Source: Nemophila menziesii
Taxonomy: Eukaryota; Streptophyta; Magnoliopsida; Boraginales; Hydrophyllaceae
Length of the DNA stretch: 64,000 nt
Direction of reading: 5' to 3'
Assembly: GCA_029959085.1 (NCBI GenBank)
Contig: JARWIR010000001.1
Location: 20,575,730 to 20,639,729 of the forward strand
The notes under the pieces were generated by a model. The model made no database searches and was not told where the DNA came from. It was given only the letters and a program-made list of their open reading frames with translations. This document shows, piece by piece, positions 12,601-26,442 of this stretch. The translations under genes and the position numbers were made by a program. How positions within the stretch are numbered: position 1 is the first letter of the stretch; each line of letters begins with the position of its first letter.

Positions 12601-12785
12601 CCTTATACTGATTTTTTCCCATAAATTTTATGGTTTTTCGAAAGAAACTAAAAAAACGGGATGAGAACAACAAGTATCCCACCCGTAACTCAAAACTAAG
12701 TCGTGTTCCCACGACTCAAAAAACAATAAAATTACTAATATACACTAAACACGGATAAGAAATCAATGAGAGGGATTAGGAGATG

Positions 12786-13240
12786 TTACGCGGCCGTATC
12801 GCATTCCTCGAACACACGATCAGAAAGGGTCTCATTTTCTTCCCCGATTTTCTCCATAATCCTATCAATTTCTCGTGCTTGCCTCAGCTAGTACACGACA
12901 CTGAAGTGATGCTTGTTTTCTGACTTTGTAATCCTGTTCATTGGTGACATGACCCATGCTGGAGGCTCGGGTTCAAAGTTATCCATACCTACTTATGAAT
13001 TTGAAGAGAACCATGATCATTAGCAACTGGTTCCTTCACTTTTTTCTTGACCGAAACTTTGTATCTCAAGTTGTACCTCTTATTTCGTTATGTAGACGCA
13101 TCAGGGTTTGGCTTCTTATCATGCGAATCATGGATGAGAAGTGGTGTTTCTTTTGTTCTCCCGAGTAATTTCTTGTTCCTCTTCCTTGCCAAGATTTGTA
13201 TCTTCCTCTTGTAAACTACCGCACCAGTTCTTATCGTCAT
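12786..13240 (-). pseudogene. Unknown broken frame, copy 2 (extra frameshift)
   Basis: Copy 2 of the frame at 4,373-4,828. It is 455 bp because one C is missing near 13,010, so the frame is shifted as well as interrupted. Confidence 0.38.
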
Positions 13241-13796
13241 CTCAACAATCCACAACTCAAATATGAAGAAAGTATGAGTTTAAGCACTTGAACTTTGAAT
13301 GGTTGGTTTTTTTGGGTTGTTGTGTATAGGAGGATATGTAATGGTGATTGGATGGTGTTTTGTGAAGAATGAAAGAATCTTTCTTGAGGTAGAAGGAATT
13401 TTAAAAGATTGGAAATCTTTGGTGTTTAATGTTGTTATGGAATGGATAGTAAATTCTTAAATTCAAAGGACTAATAGTGCCATTTTTGAGTGTTTGCGCC
13501 CCCGTATAGTTAATTCAAAATTCAAAGACTCATGAGCAATTTTAGAATGGTAAAAGACTAGTAGTGAATTTTTCAAAGTGTGGTTTTATTATTTTCTAGT
13601 TCATGGTTTCATTTTTGTGATAGTTTAAGGTTTGATTCTGGTATTTGATAGTCCAAATAGGTAATTCATCATTTTTGTGTTACTTCAGGCGTGTTCGTGT
13701 GTTTGTGATAGTTTAGGGGAGGTTCGTGTTTTTTTTATACTTCACGGTGTAATTCTGATTACTTTCTATAGGTTATGTGGTATTTGTTTTGGGTGT

Positions 13797-13814
13797 GGGG
13801 GGGGGGGGGGGGGG
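13797..13814 (+). repeat. Poly-G tract, copy 2 (18 G)
   Basis: Same site in copy 2, 18 G, the longest of the four. Confidence 0.95.
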
Positions 13815-14237
13815 AGTTCAGTGGGTTTAGGTTTTTATTTATATTTTAGGGGGATATTTGGGGGTTGTGTTATAGTTCAGGGTGAGGGTGAGGGTGGTTA
13901 ATTTCACTGAGAGTCTCTACAATAAGGAACATATGTGTCCTTTTAAAATAATAAATGGCACTATAGATCTGTATAGTGTGCTAAACAATTTATGGTTTTA
14001 ATTTATTTCACTAAAGACCCCTTTATTTTGGAAAACAAAATACATTAGTGGTTGTTTTATTATTCAAAACAAGTTAAATTTTGTGGAGTTGATTGCACGA
14101 TACATCTTGATATTTTGCGAAAACTATAGGTCACTAACAATTACACTTATACTTAGATGGTAGACTGGGTCACCAGAGTCTCCAGTCACTAATCGCACAC
14201 TAGTGGAAAGGTTTGATGTACTTCTCCCATTTCATGG

Positions 14238-16413
14238 ACTAGGCACTTGTAGGACGTGTTTCATTAAGGTGCCTCATGCCTACGATAAGAAGGACTAGGA
14301 ACTGGAAGCTCATTACTTTTTGTTCCATGACAGTCAGCTTATATCGGTTCTGCGAATGTTTCCAGGCATATCCGAAAGAATAGGAATCATCTTGTTTACT
14401 AGTGTAAGATTTTTTCGTAGTACGTAGGAAATCACCGAGAGTGGGTGACTATTAGAAGGAGATTGTATCGTTAAGAGTCGTGAATGTACTGATTTGGATT
14501 GGATTGGATTTGATCAATGTATGACAGTATTCAGTTATTGGTTTATACGTTAAAATGTTCCTATATTGTAAACTGGATTTTGTTTAAGAAGTAATTAAAT
14601 TAGTTTATGAGGTACTTATATAAATCTTGTGTTATTGGACAAGACTTATATTGTGTAGTGTTATAATTGTTTGTATGTAGATTTCATACATATGTCAGAT
14701 TTCATTTCCTAGTATCATGCGAGGAACGATGGTGGAAATGATCTACTTCGTGGACCCACTCATCTACTCACATTATGCACTACTCCAAGTATATATAGTA
14801 TACCCTTTTATTATCACATTATGTTTGTTAAACTGGTCTTATTTTTTGTGGACAACCTTAGAAAGAAAACGAACAAAACAAAAATTGGCCAAGATGTCCA
14901 AGGCCAAGCACGGGGGTGTGATCCTCAAAATGGTCAGTGTACTCGTTTGTACATTGATCCCCGCCTCGAAGACGGGTCGCCACTCGACTGGGGTATTGGT
15001 TCTACTATACGCGAGAATATGTCACCATACTATTCCCAGTGGACCGATGTACCTAAATCATATCTGACACATGTCTTTGACCAATTACAGGTATTTATAC
15101 ATTTGCATACATTTTTAAATCTTTTATAGATTTTGTATAGTTGTTTTATAAAAAAATTGTTCGACGTTGGAGGTGTGATTTTTACTTTATGTTCGAGGCT
15201 AGCGGACGAGCCAAGATTGGGGAAGCATATTACACCATTTAATGACCATATGTATTTCTCGTTATCGGGACGACAAGCACATAACCAAAAGAGACTACTA
15301 TGATAAGGGCCAGAATCAGAGGATATTGGTGATGAGGACTAAAAAAGGTCTAGTGACTACTCTGAGTCCCCTGAGTTATAGGTTCGTGTTACTTTTTTAT
15401 TTTTTATTTGTTTGTGTCTGGGGATCTAACTATACTGCATACATCCATGCAATATCGTTGTTTTTGCATGGATACGTCCACCGTTATTTTTGTATTTTTA
15501 AATTGATTGTGTGTGAGGCTCTAACTATACTGCAATCATCTATGGAAGATTAGATGCATGTAAAAAAATAAGAGGAGGTAAGGTGCGGTGCCCAATGGAC
15601 ATGGGCTAGTCACTCTTTATTATAGATAAGAAATGCTGCTTGAAGTATATGTTGATTCCATATTAGTTTTATTTGCTTCATGCTAAAATATTAACTAATA
15701 TGTACCATGAAGGAAAGAAAGAAGATGTACAATATGTGCTTTCTTCTTTATCGTGTTTCTACTAGGATATCGATTATAAGGAGAAGGAAGGCATGTTGAG
15801 GAACGAGCGCTTTGGTGTCTCCGGTGTGAGTTTCAACTACACTATATATATTTTTGATAACATATATCAAGAATGACTAGTGAATATGCATTTATTTCAG
15901 AACCATGCCCAATTGAGAGAGGATTTAGTCTCTCAAACCACAAGTTGTGGCGTCTGGAGCTTATCCCTTTGTCTGTATCGACCCAATTGTCAAGGAAGGA
16001 TCAGGTCGATTCGGTCACTAGGGTTATGATGAGGTATGGGAAATGGATCTAGGAATTGGAAGACATGTGTAGGTCTAGTGTCGAAGATAAAAGTGAATTG
16101 TCTACTTCCACCGCATCGAGTTAGTCGAGGATTTCCAAGGCCTAGTCGCACAAATTACCATCAACTTGATTGCGCAAGGTTACCCGTCGTATTCCCGCAA
16201 CATCGACCAACTCCGTCAACTTGACAATTACCACATAGGGGACTTTGTGGCATACGAAAACGAAGACTTTCTTGTGTACTATGACCAGTGTCAGGATTAT
16301 AAAGGCCGGCCCAATTACGATTCCGCTCGAAATTGACGACCTATGATTCTTTCAGTACTCTTGATGACCAAGACAAACCTGATGATGATGAGACACAAGG
16401 TAAATAACCGTCA
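14238..16413 (+). pseudogene. Plant En/Spm (Ptta)-like transposase remnant, copy 2
   Basis: Copy 2, with its core at 14,821-15,089. It is the most open version at the 3' end: at 16,277 it has TAC where the other copies have a TAA stop, so its frame continues for about 18 more residues (DFLVYYDQCQDYKGRPNYDS) to a TGA near 16,333. That part lies in the dense difference cluster described under findings. Confidence 0.38.
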
Positions 16414-16663
16414 TATATCAGAATTTGATTGTTATATTTAGGTTGTGTTTCTTTATGTACTATTTTTCATTTACTCCCCGACTGATATACATTAATTGAC
16501 TTTGTAGACACCACCCTCAACATTTATTTATGTATATTTTTCGTAATTGGGCGTTTAATTAGTATTCGAAACATTTTCTTAATGTGTTCGAAACAAATGA
16601 AACGCAAATTCGCAAACATGGGTTATTTTGAATATGGGGTTTTTAAACAACCTTTAGCGACAA

Positions 16664-16687
16664 ACAGTCGTCGCTAAGGATTTAATA
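16664..16687. repeat. CACTA-type subterminal inverted repeat, copy 2
   Basis: Identical to the motif at 8,242. Confidence 0.5.
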
Positions 16688-17422
16688 TTTTATTTATTTA
16701 TTTAGTTACTCTTTAGCAAAAACCATTGTATTGGGTTATTTCTGAACATTGGTGGTTGTTTGATATAGTTTGATTGTAGGCTTGTAATATAAAGTGTTTA
16801 TCAGTAGATGTAATAATAACAAAACCACGATATCTGGTGTTAATTGATTTTCTTGCAATTTTTTTTTCTTAGTATTTTTTTATTTCTGAAAATCAAAACA
16901 TTTGACTTTGCTAAAACCTTTTAGACATATTAGTTAAATATAGAACTATATATAAATATCAAAGTTAATTGCATAATGGATCCTTATATTATGCAAAAAT
17001 TGTAGTATAAGAATATAAATTAATTTTGAATTATTTATATTATAAGTTATTAAAGAAAAGAAAAAGAAAAAGCCTATAATATAAATTAATTTCGAATATA
17101 AAAAATTATTTATATTATAAGTTATTAAAGAAAAGAAAAAAAAAAGAAGCCTATAATATAAATTAATTTTGAATACAAAAAATTTATTAAAGAAAAAGGA
17201 AAAAAAAGGGGGCGGGCGATGGATTGGTTGGGAAGACCAATACCACCACCCTTAATCTTTAAGGATGTCCCAAGTTTAAGATATCTCTTTGTGGATGTCT
17301 ACTTGAGACAATTACTTATGTGGCACTTGAGTATATTAAGTGCTATTTTCATACCTCATTTGTCGATGTGGTATAATAAGCTAAATTAACATAATAAACT
17401 AATTCTGCAGTTTTTTCATCTT

Positions 17423-18032
17423 TCATCTCCTCAACAATATTCGACTTCATGAAGGATTAAAGAACCATCAGTAGCTTATTCATCTCCGTGTATTTTACTT
17501 CAATAATCACTTTGGCTTAATCTAGTTTCATCTGATCCGATTTCTCTTCTTAATTACTTCAATAGTTTCTAATCTTTTAGACTATAATTCAGCAGTGACT
17601 TTCTAATATTCTTGCTTTAAATAGTTTTGCTTTTGTTCTATGATCTGGAAATTACCTTGCATTTGGTCTAGCCGATTCCTGGTTAATTCACTTATCTATC
17701 AATTTTCATCTTCAGTCGTTTAATTATGTTCGATGGCTTGTAAGTCAAATCCCAGAAAACGCCTTGAATGTTCAAATCTGCAGCTGCTTTTTTGGAGTAG
17801 CTCGGCTTTCTTCATCTCCTCAACATAATTTGACTTTAAGAACACCGAGTAGCTTAATCATCTCCGTGTATATTTCTTCAAGAATCACTTTTAAATTCTC
17901 CTTTAACATAGTGATGGATGATGGTTTTAATGGTCTATTCCTGCACCATATATATGTAACTAGCTCTTCTTTTAAAGGTGAAAAATATGACGTTTTTCTA
18001 TCAGAGTTCTTATTTTTTTTCCATAAATTCAT
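17423..18032 (-). pseudogene. Degenerate coiled-coil-like frame, copy 3
   Basis: Third array copy of the frame described at 596-1,205, with the same 70-codon open stretch and the same downstream stops. Confidence 0.33.
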
Positions 18033-21000
18033 TAAAATTTATATTTAGAACTCTTTTCATGAGTATTTTGATTTCCGCTATAGATAGAAGAACGAGGATT
18101 GCTACATAATCAGTTAGAAATTCGAATTACATGTATATATATGGGAAATGAATTCCGTCAAAATTTGTTAGAAGTTGATGATTTTGTGAATTTCGCTATA
18201 TATCTTAATTTTAATGTATAGTCTATCTTTAATACAATCAAGTGGAATAGATTTCACTAGTTTTGTATTTAAGTGAGATCATCATAAAGTTGAGGTCTTT
18301 TGTTCAAACTTTGAAAGTTTGAGGACCTGGGATAGAAAGGTTTAAAGTTTAGAAGGGATCAATGATGAATGAGAGCTGATAAGAAACTTATATGAGATTA
18401 TCAAAGTTGCTCTTTCGCTTTAGCTAGAAGTCGCACTTTTGCTTCAAAAAATTGACATTTATGAATTCAAATAACTAATTTACTAATTTAGTCAATAATT
18501 GAAGTGATTCACTTCCAGGTGGTTTATTTATTGTAGAGCTCTTTTGGAAGAACCATTTCTTTCATACCATAGAGTCAATTGATATTATAATCGAAATTGG
18601 ATGGAAATATAATTATATACTCCTGACTTTTACAAGTCCTTCTAAACAAATACATAATCTATTTCCAGAAAAACTAATTCTGTACTATTGCAAAGATTAT
18701 TGGCATAAATGGAATACCAGATGGTTATTTTGTAGAGTGAATATTTTAGTAATCCATCGACTCTCATTTTCGTGATTACCGTGTTAGTATGCTGAGGTTT
18801 AAAGTTCCTTTTCCATTTGAGATTTAGCTATAGAGGCTCAATGAAACTAGGAAAATGATGATAAAACTAAACCTAGAATAAATACTACTAAGGAACTATC
18901 TACCTTTTTTTTATTTCCAAATAAATAAAGATATAGCATAAACTATTAATTAAGTTAGTCTACCTAAACTAGAATCCTAAGGTTAAGTAAATAAGAACCT
19001 AAATGTGATTAGAGTTATTTTAAACTTTCTATCAAACACAAGGGAAATTTAACAAATGAATATAAGGTTTGATAAGAAAGTAAAAATGAATAATGCAAGT
19101 GATAAGAAAAAAAAAAATTGAGAAAAGATTACACAATCATAGTGGTTAGATTTTCTTATATCGACTACCTAAGGTCGCCCACTTTAGGTTTTTCAAATCC
19201 TTTCATTAAGTTTCTAGATACCTCTTAAAGTGATATATAAATCTTTTACAATGAGATTTTTTTTAGGCTAATCCCCAACCTAGAAACCAGACTATGTCAT
19301 AACTCAAACTCGAACACCTCGAAATAAAACTTCTTTGTGTAATCTCCTACACAGGTGATCATTTCCGATTGGAAGCCTTCTCTTCGAACTCAAATTTGAA
19401 CTCGAATCGCTCGTTTATTCTCATAAATCTTAAATTCTATTACGAGCAAGAGGTACTATCTTGTTTACCGTAAATATTTGATTACAGGAATAGTAAAAAA
19501 CTCCTAATTAGTGGATAATATAATTAATAACAACAAGCCTATAATTTTGATATTAAAATAAATATTAGTTCTTGTGGACTCTTGTTGAAGTGTATGGTGA
19601 TGAAGTGTGGATTCAAGAAGCGAGTTAGATGATACAAAATAGCCACTCAGGTCCCGTAAACCCTCCAAAAGATGTTCCGTGAGTAGATTAATCTATCACA
19701 AAAAAGAAGATATCAAGACCCCAACTCAAAGTTTATCATCTTGACAAAATAAAAGAAAAGAAAACTCAAAGGGGCCTAAGACCAAATAACCAAAGAAGAA
19801 GGACAGATAGAAAGATAATGAATGAACCTAAATTAACTATCCAAACAAGTATCATGTAGTGGTGCCAAAGAACTTATACCCAAATACACATAATATATTA
19901 ACAATCAACATATAATAAATTCAAAATTGGATTAAATTCTCAATGCGAGAAGGAGCGATTCTTACTTAGGTCAATATGGAGGCTATAGGGTGTTCATAGG
20001 TCCCATCTAGCGTCTAATAGTCCACCTAGTTATTCCCTAATTGTTCAATTGTCACGTAACCAAGTAGTTAAGAATCTTAAGGTCTTTTTGGTTATTAACG
20101 TAGGCTTAGGGACGGTATGATACGTATATATGGATAATGTGAAGTGAGCTTTTGATTCTCTCCTCACTAACCATCAACTAATCGCCCTAAACTTGAGTTA
20201 CACTCGAAGATTTATCTCACTCAGCCCAATTTGATGCTCTTACTTAGCATCCCCAAGTTCCCTGTAACTCTACTTGATGATTTACAAAACTCCCACTTTG
20301 TCGATTCTTATATTTTGATTTTTTTTCTTTTTTATTTCTATATTTTTTGTAAGTTGGCAGTGACACTCTTTTTGAGGTGAGATGTCATGCCACTTATTTT
20401 TATTTTTATTTCTTTTTCTCTTTTTTCAAGACCCTGACAAAGGGTTACAAAACAAAATATCGTCAATATCGAAATACAAGCTCATAATATCCCCACCCAA
20501 TGTGTTCCCATAATGTGGTCCCACCATCCCAAACTCAAGCTCTAAAGACGACTAGTCTTAGGGTTGGATTCAAGTGTAGGTCATATGGTAAATTCTTATA
20601 ATCTAAGGGGTATGGCTTATAATGTGCGAAAAAGAAGGCTAAAGGATAAAAAGGGGCTAAGGCGAATAATTATTCAATAAACACGAGTGAGCAAGCTAAG
20701 GATTCAAGTAGCTCAACATAGAACTACCTTAATCACATACATAACTACTAAGTTTTGTTACTTTTTCACTTTTAGTTCATAAGCTAGGCGGGTTATTCAT
20801 TAGTTTAGATCTCACGTTCTACACACCGCTCAAGGCTTCCCATGTTCAAACTCAACTTCTATGAATGGCTTATTAATCCTTTTTATCCTTTATTAAATAT
20901 TTTCATGCAAATAAATTACGCACTTTGTGAAATCGTTTAAAGACACTATTTTCTATCATTAACTTGTTGAAATTATGCTTAAAAAGGCACATTCACTACA

Positions 21001-21198
21001 TTCTACACCAATTCCTTATACTGATTTTTTCCCATAAATTTTATGGTTTTTCGAAAGAAACTAAAAAAACGGGATGAGAACAACAAGTATCCCACCCGTA
21101 ACTCAAAACTAAGTCGTGTTCCCACGACTCAAAAAACAATAAAATTACTAATATACACTAAACACGGATAAGAAATCAATGAGAGGGATTAGGAGATG

Positions 21199-21654
21199 TT
21201 ACGCGGCCGTATCGCATTCCTCGAACACACGATCAGAAAGGGTCTCATTTTCTTCCCCGATTTTCTCCATAATCCTATCAATTTCTCGTGCTTGCCTCAG
21301 CTAGTACATGACACTGAAGTGATGCTTGTTTTCTGACTTTGTAATCCTGTTCATTGGTGACATGACCCATGCTGGAGGCTCGGGTTCAAAGTTATCCATA
21401 CCTACTTATGAATTTGAAGAGATCCCATGATCATTAGCAACTGGTTCCTTCACTTTTTTCTTGACCGAAACTTTGTATCTCAAGTTGTACCTCTTATTTC
21501 GTTATGTAGACGCATCAGGGTTTGGCTTCTTATCATGCGAATCATGGATGAGAAGTGGTGTTTCTTTTGTTCTCCCGAGTAATTTCTTGTTCCTCTTCCT
21601 TGCCAAGATTTGTATCTTCCTCTTGTAAACTACCGCACCAGTTCTTATCGTCAT
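21199..21654 (-). pseudogene. Unknown broken frame, copy 3
   Basis: Copy 3 of the frame at 4,373-4,828, full 456 bp with the same three stops. A substitution near 21,423 (gatccc for gaaccc) is private. Confidence 0.38.
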
Positions 21655-22210
21655 CTCAACAATCCACAACTCAAATATGAAGAAAGTATGAGTTTAAGCA
21701 CTTGAACTTTGAATGGTTGGTTTTTTTGGGTTGTTGTGTATAGGAGGATATGTAATGGTGATTGGATGGTGTTTTGTGAAGAATGAAAGAATCTTTCTTG
21801 AGGTAGAAGGAATTTTAAAAGATTGGAAATCTTTGGTGTTTAATGTTGTTATGGAATGGATAGTAAATTCTTAAATTCAAAGGACTAATAGTGCCATTTT
21901 TGAGTGTTTGCGCCCCCGTATAGTTAATTCAAAATTCAAAGACTCATGAGCAATTTTAGAATGGTAAAAGACTAGTAGTGAATTTTTCAAAGTGTGGTTT
22001 TATTATTTTCTAGTTCATGGTTTCATTTTTGTGATAGTTTAAGGTTTGATTCTGGTATTTGATAGTCCAAATAGGTAATTCATCATTTTTGTGTTACTTC
22101 AGGCGTGTTCGTGTGTTTGTGATAGTTTAGGGGAGGTTCGTGTTTTTTTTATACTTCACGGTGTAATTCTGATTACTTTCTATAGGTTATGTGGTATTTG
22201 TTTTGGGTGT

Positions 22211-22224
22211 GGGGGGGGGGGGGG
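22211..22224 (+). repeat. Poly-G tract, copy 3 (14 G)
   Basis: Same site in copy 3, 14 G. Confidence 0.95.
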
Positions 22225-22647
22225 AGTTCAGTGGGTTTAGGTTTTTATTTATATTTTAGGGGGATATTTGGGGGTTGTGTTATAGTTCAGGGTGAGGGTG
22301 AGGGTGGTTAATTTCACTGAGAGTCTCTACAATAAGGAACATATGTGTCCTTTTAAAATAATAAATGGCACTATAGATCTGTATAGTGTGCTAAACAATT
22401 TATGGTTTTAATTTATTTCACTAAAGACCCCTTTATTTTGGAAAACAAAATACATTAGTGGTTGTTTTATTATTCAAAACAAGTTAAATTTTGTGGAGTT
22501 GATTGCACGATACATCTTGATATTTTGCGAAAACTATAGGTCACTAACAATTACACTTATACTTAGATGGTAGACTGGGTCACCAGAGTCTCCAGTCACT
22601 AATCGCACACTAGTGGAAAGGTTTGATGTACTTCTCCCATTTCATGG

Positions 22648-24822
22648 ACTAGGCACTTGTAGGACGTGTTTCATTAAGGTGCCTCATGCCTACGATAAGA
22701 AGGACTAGGAACTGGAAGCTCATTACTTTTTGTTCCATGACAGTCAGCTTATATCGGTTCTGCGAATGTTTCCAGGCATATCCGAAAGAATAGGAATCAT
22801 CTTGTTTACTAGTGTAAGATTTTTTCGTAGTACGTAGGAAATCACCGAGAGTGGGTGACTATTAGAAGGAGATTGTATCGTTAAGAGTCGTGAATGTACT
22901 GATTTGGATTGGATTGGATTTGATCAATGTATGACAGTATTCAGTTATTGGTTTATACGTTAAAATGTTCCTATATTGTAAACTGGATTTTGTTTAAGAA
23001 GTAATTAAATTAGTTTATGAGGTACTTATATAAATCTTGTGTTATTGGACAAGACTTATATTGTGTAGTGTTATAATTGTTTGTATGTAGATTTCATACA
23101 TATGTCAGATTTCATTTCCTAGTATCATGCGAGGAACGATGGTGGAAATGATCTACTTCGTGGACCCACTCATCTACTCACATTATGCACTACTCCAAGT
23201 ATATATAGTATACCCTTTTATTATCACATTATGTTTGTTAAACTGGTCTTATTTTTTGTGGACAACCTTAGAAAGAAAACGAACAAAACAAAAATTGGCC
23301 AAGATGTCCAAGGCCAAGCACGGGGGTGTGATCCTCAAAATGGTCAGTGTACTCGTTTGTACATTGATCCCCGCCTCGAAGACGGGTCGCCACTCGACTG
23401 GGGTATTGGTTCCACTATACGCGAGAATATGTCACCATACTATTCCCAGTGGACCGATGTACCTAAATCATATCTGACACATGTCTTTGACCAATTACAG
23501 GTATTTATACATTTGCATACATTTTTAAATCTTTTATAGATTTTGTATAGTTGTTTTATAAAAAAATTGTTCGACGTTGGAGGTGTGATTTTTACTTTAT
23601 GTTCGAGGCTAGCGGACGAGCCAAGATTGGGGAAGCATATTACACCATTTAATGACCATATGTATTTCTCGTTATCGGGACGACAAGCACATAACCAAAA
23701 GAGACTACTATGATAAGGGCCAGAATCAGAGGATATTGGTGATGAGGACTAAAAAAGGTCTAGTGACTACTCTGAGTCCCCTGAGTTATAGGTTCGTGTT
23801 ACTTTTTTATTTTTTATTTGTTTGTGTCTGGGGATCTAACTATACTGCATACATCCATGCAATATCGTTGTTTTTGCATGGATACGTCCACCGTTATTTT
23901 TGTATTTTTAAATTGATTGTGTGTGAGGCTCTAACTATACTGCAATCATCTATGGAATATTAGATGCATGTAAAAAAATAAGAGGAGGTAAGGTGCGGTG
24001 CCCAATGGACATGGGCTAGTCACTCTTTATTATAGATAAGAAATGCTGCTTGAAGTATATGTTGATTCCATATTAGTTTTATTTGCTTCATGCTAAAATA
24101 TTAACTAATATGTACCATGAAGGAAAGAAAGAAGATGTACAATATGTGCTTTCTTCTTTATCGTGTTTCTACTAGGATATCGATTATAAGGAGAAGGAAG
24201 GCATGTTGAGGAACGAGCGCTTTGGTGTCTCCGGTGTGAGTTTCAACTACACTATATATATTTTTGATAACATATATCAAGAATGACTAGTGAATATGCA
24301 TTTATTTCAGAACCATGCCCAATTGAGAGAGGATTTAGTCTCTCAAACCACAAGTTGTGCCGTCTGGAGCTTATCCCTTTGTCTGTATCGACCCAATTGT
24401 CAAGGAAGGATCAGGTCGATTCGGTCACTAGGGTTATGATGAGGTATGGGAAATGGATCTAGGAATTGGAAGACATGTGTAGGTCTAGTGTCGAAGATAA
24501 AAGTGAATTGTCTACTTCCACCGCATCGAGTTAGTCGAGGATTTCCACGGCCTAGTCGCACAAATTAACATCAACTTGATTGCGCAAGGTTACCCGTCGT
24601 ATTCCCGCAACATCGACCAACTCCATCAACTCGACAATTACCACATAGGCGACTTTGTGGCATACGGAACCGAGGACTTTCTTGTGTAATATGACCAGTA
24701 CCAGGATTATAATGGCTGGCCCAGTTACGATTCCGCTCGAAATTGACGACCTATGATTCTTTCGGTACTCTTGATGACCAAGACAAACCTGATGATGATG
24801 ACACACAAGGTAAATAACCGTC
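22648..24822 (+). pseudogene. Plant En/Spm (Ptta)-like transposase remnant, copy 3
   Basis: Copy 3, core at 23,231-23,499, with the same breaks and the TAA stop as in copy 1. Confidence 0.36.
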
Positions 24823-25063
24823 ATATATCAGAATTTGATTGTTATATTTAGGTTGTGTTTCTTTATGTACTATTTTTCATTTACTCCCCGACTGATATAC
24901 ATTAATTGACTTTGTGGACACCATCCGCGACATTTATTTATGTATATTTTTCGTAATTGGGCGTTTAATTAGTATTCGAAACATTTTCTTAATGTGTTCG
25001 AAACAAATGAAACGCAAATTCGCAAACATGAGTTATTTTGAATATGGGGTTTTTAAACAACCT

Positions 25064-25087
25064 TTAGCGACAAACAGTCGTCGCTAA
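25064..25087. repeat. CACTA-type subterminal inverted repeat, copy 3
   Basis: Identical to the motif at 8,242. The copy 4 equivalent is lost in the 33,373 deletion. Confidence 0.5.
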
Positions 25088-25832
25088 GGATTTAATATTT
25101 TATTTATTTATTTAGTTACTCTTTAGCAAAAACCATTGTATTGGGTTATTTCTGAACATTGGTGGTTGTTTGATATAGTTTGATTGTAGGCTTGTAATAT
25201 AAAGTGTTTATCAGTAGATGTAATAATAACAAAACCACGATATCTGGTGTTAATTGATTTTCTTGCAATTTTTTTTTCTTAGTATTTTTTTATTTCTGAA
25301 AATCAAAACATTTGACTTTGCTAAAACCTTTAGGACATATTAGTTAAATATAGAACTATATATAAATATCAAAGTTAATTGCATAATGGATCCTTATATT
25401 ATGCAAAAATTGTAGTATAAGAATATAAATTAATTTTGAATTATTTATATTATAAGTTATTAAAGAAAAGAAAAAGAAAAAGCCTATAATATAAATTAAT
25501 TTCGAATATAAAAAATTATTTATATTATAAGTTATTAAAGAAAAGAAAAAAAAAAGAAGCCTATAATATAAATTAATTTTGAATACAAAAAATTTATTAA
25601 AGAAAAAGGAAAAAAAAGGGGGCGGGCGATGGATTGGTTGGGAAGACCAATACCACCACCCTTAATCTTTAAGGATGTCCCAAGTTTAAGATATCTCTTT
25701 GTGGATGTCTACTTGAGACAATTACTTATGTGGCACTTGAGTATATTAAGTGCTATTTTCATACCTCATTTGTCGATGTGGTATAATAAGCTAAATTAAC
25801 ATAATAAACTAATTCTGCAGTTTTTTCATCTT

Positions 25833-26442
25833 TCATCTCCTCAACAATATTCGACTTCATGAAGGATTAAAGAACCATCAGTAGCTTATTCATCTCCGTG
25901 TATTTTACTTCAATAATCACTTTGGCTTAATCTAGTTTCATCTGATCCGATTTCTCTTCTTAATTACTTCAATAGTTTCTAATCTTTTAGACTATAATTC
26001 AGCAGTGACTTTCTAATATTCTTGCTTTAAATAGTTTTGCTTTTGTTCTATGATCTGGAAATTACCTTGCATTTGGTCTAGCCGATTCCTGGTTAATTCA
26101 CTTATCTATCAATTTTCATCTTCAGTCGTTTAATTATGTTCGATGGCTTGTAAGTCAAATCCCAGAAAACGCCTTGAATGTTCAAATCTGCAGCTGCTTT
26201 TTTGGAGTAGCTCGGCTTTCTTCATCTCCTCAACATAATTTGACTTTAAGAACACCGAGTAGCTTAATCATCTCCGTGTATATTTCTTCAAGAATCACTT
26301 TTAAATTCTCCTTTAACATAGTGATGGATGATGGTTTTAATGGTCTATTCCTGCACCATATATATGTAACTAGCTCTTCTTTTAAAGGTGAAAAATATGA
26401 CGTTTTTCTATCAGAGTTCTTATTTTTTTTCCATAAATTCAT
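25833..26442 (-). pseudogene. Degenerate coiled-coil-like frame, copy 4
   Basis: Fourth array copy of the frame described at 596-1,205, with the same 70-codon open stretch and the same downstream stops. Confidence 0.33.

Larger units (their letters stand above)
8416..16827 (+). repeat. Array unit, copy 2
   Basis: Nearly identical to copy 1 except for one dense cluster of about 20 differences between roughly 16,157 and 16,621, which copies 1, 3 and 4 do not share. It has the longest poly-G tract (18 G). A one-base deletion near 13,010 shifts the minus-strand frame described at 12,786-13,240. Confidence 0.95.
16828..25237 (+). repeat. Array unit, copy 3
   Basis: Full copy. It agrees with copy 2 around the start of the unit and around the poly-G tract, but with copy 4 at two sites near 19,430 and 19,540, and with copy 1 near 24,549. 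The poly-G tract has 14 G. Confidence 0.95.

Noticed and set aside
13677..13901. Frame containing a poly-glycine stretch across the poly-G tract
   Set aside because: Exists only when the G run has a suitable length, so it is an artefact of the homopolymer.
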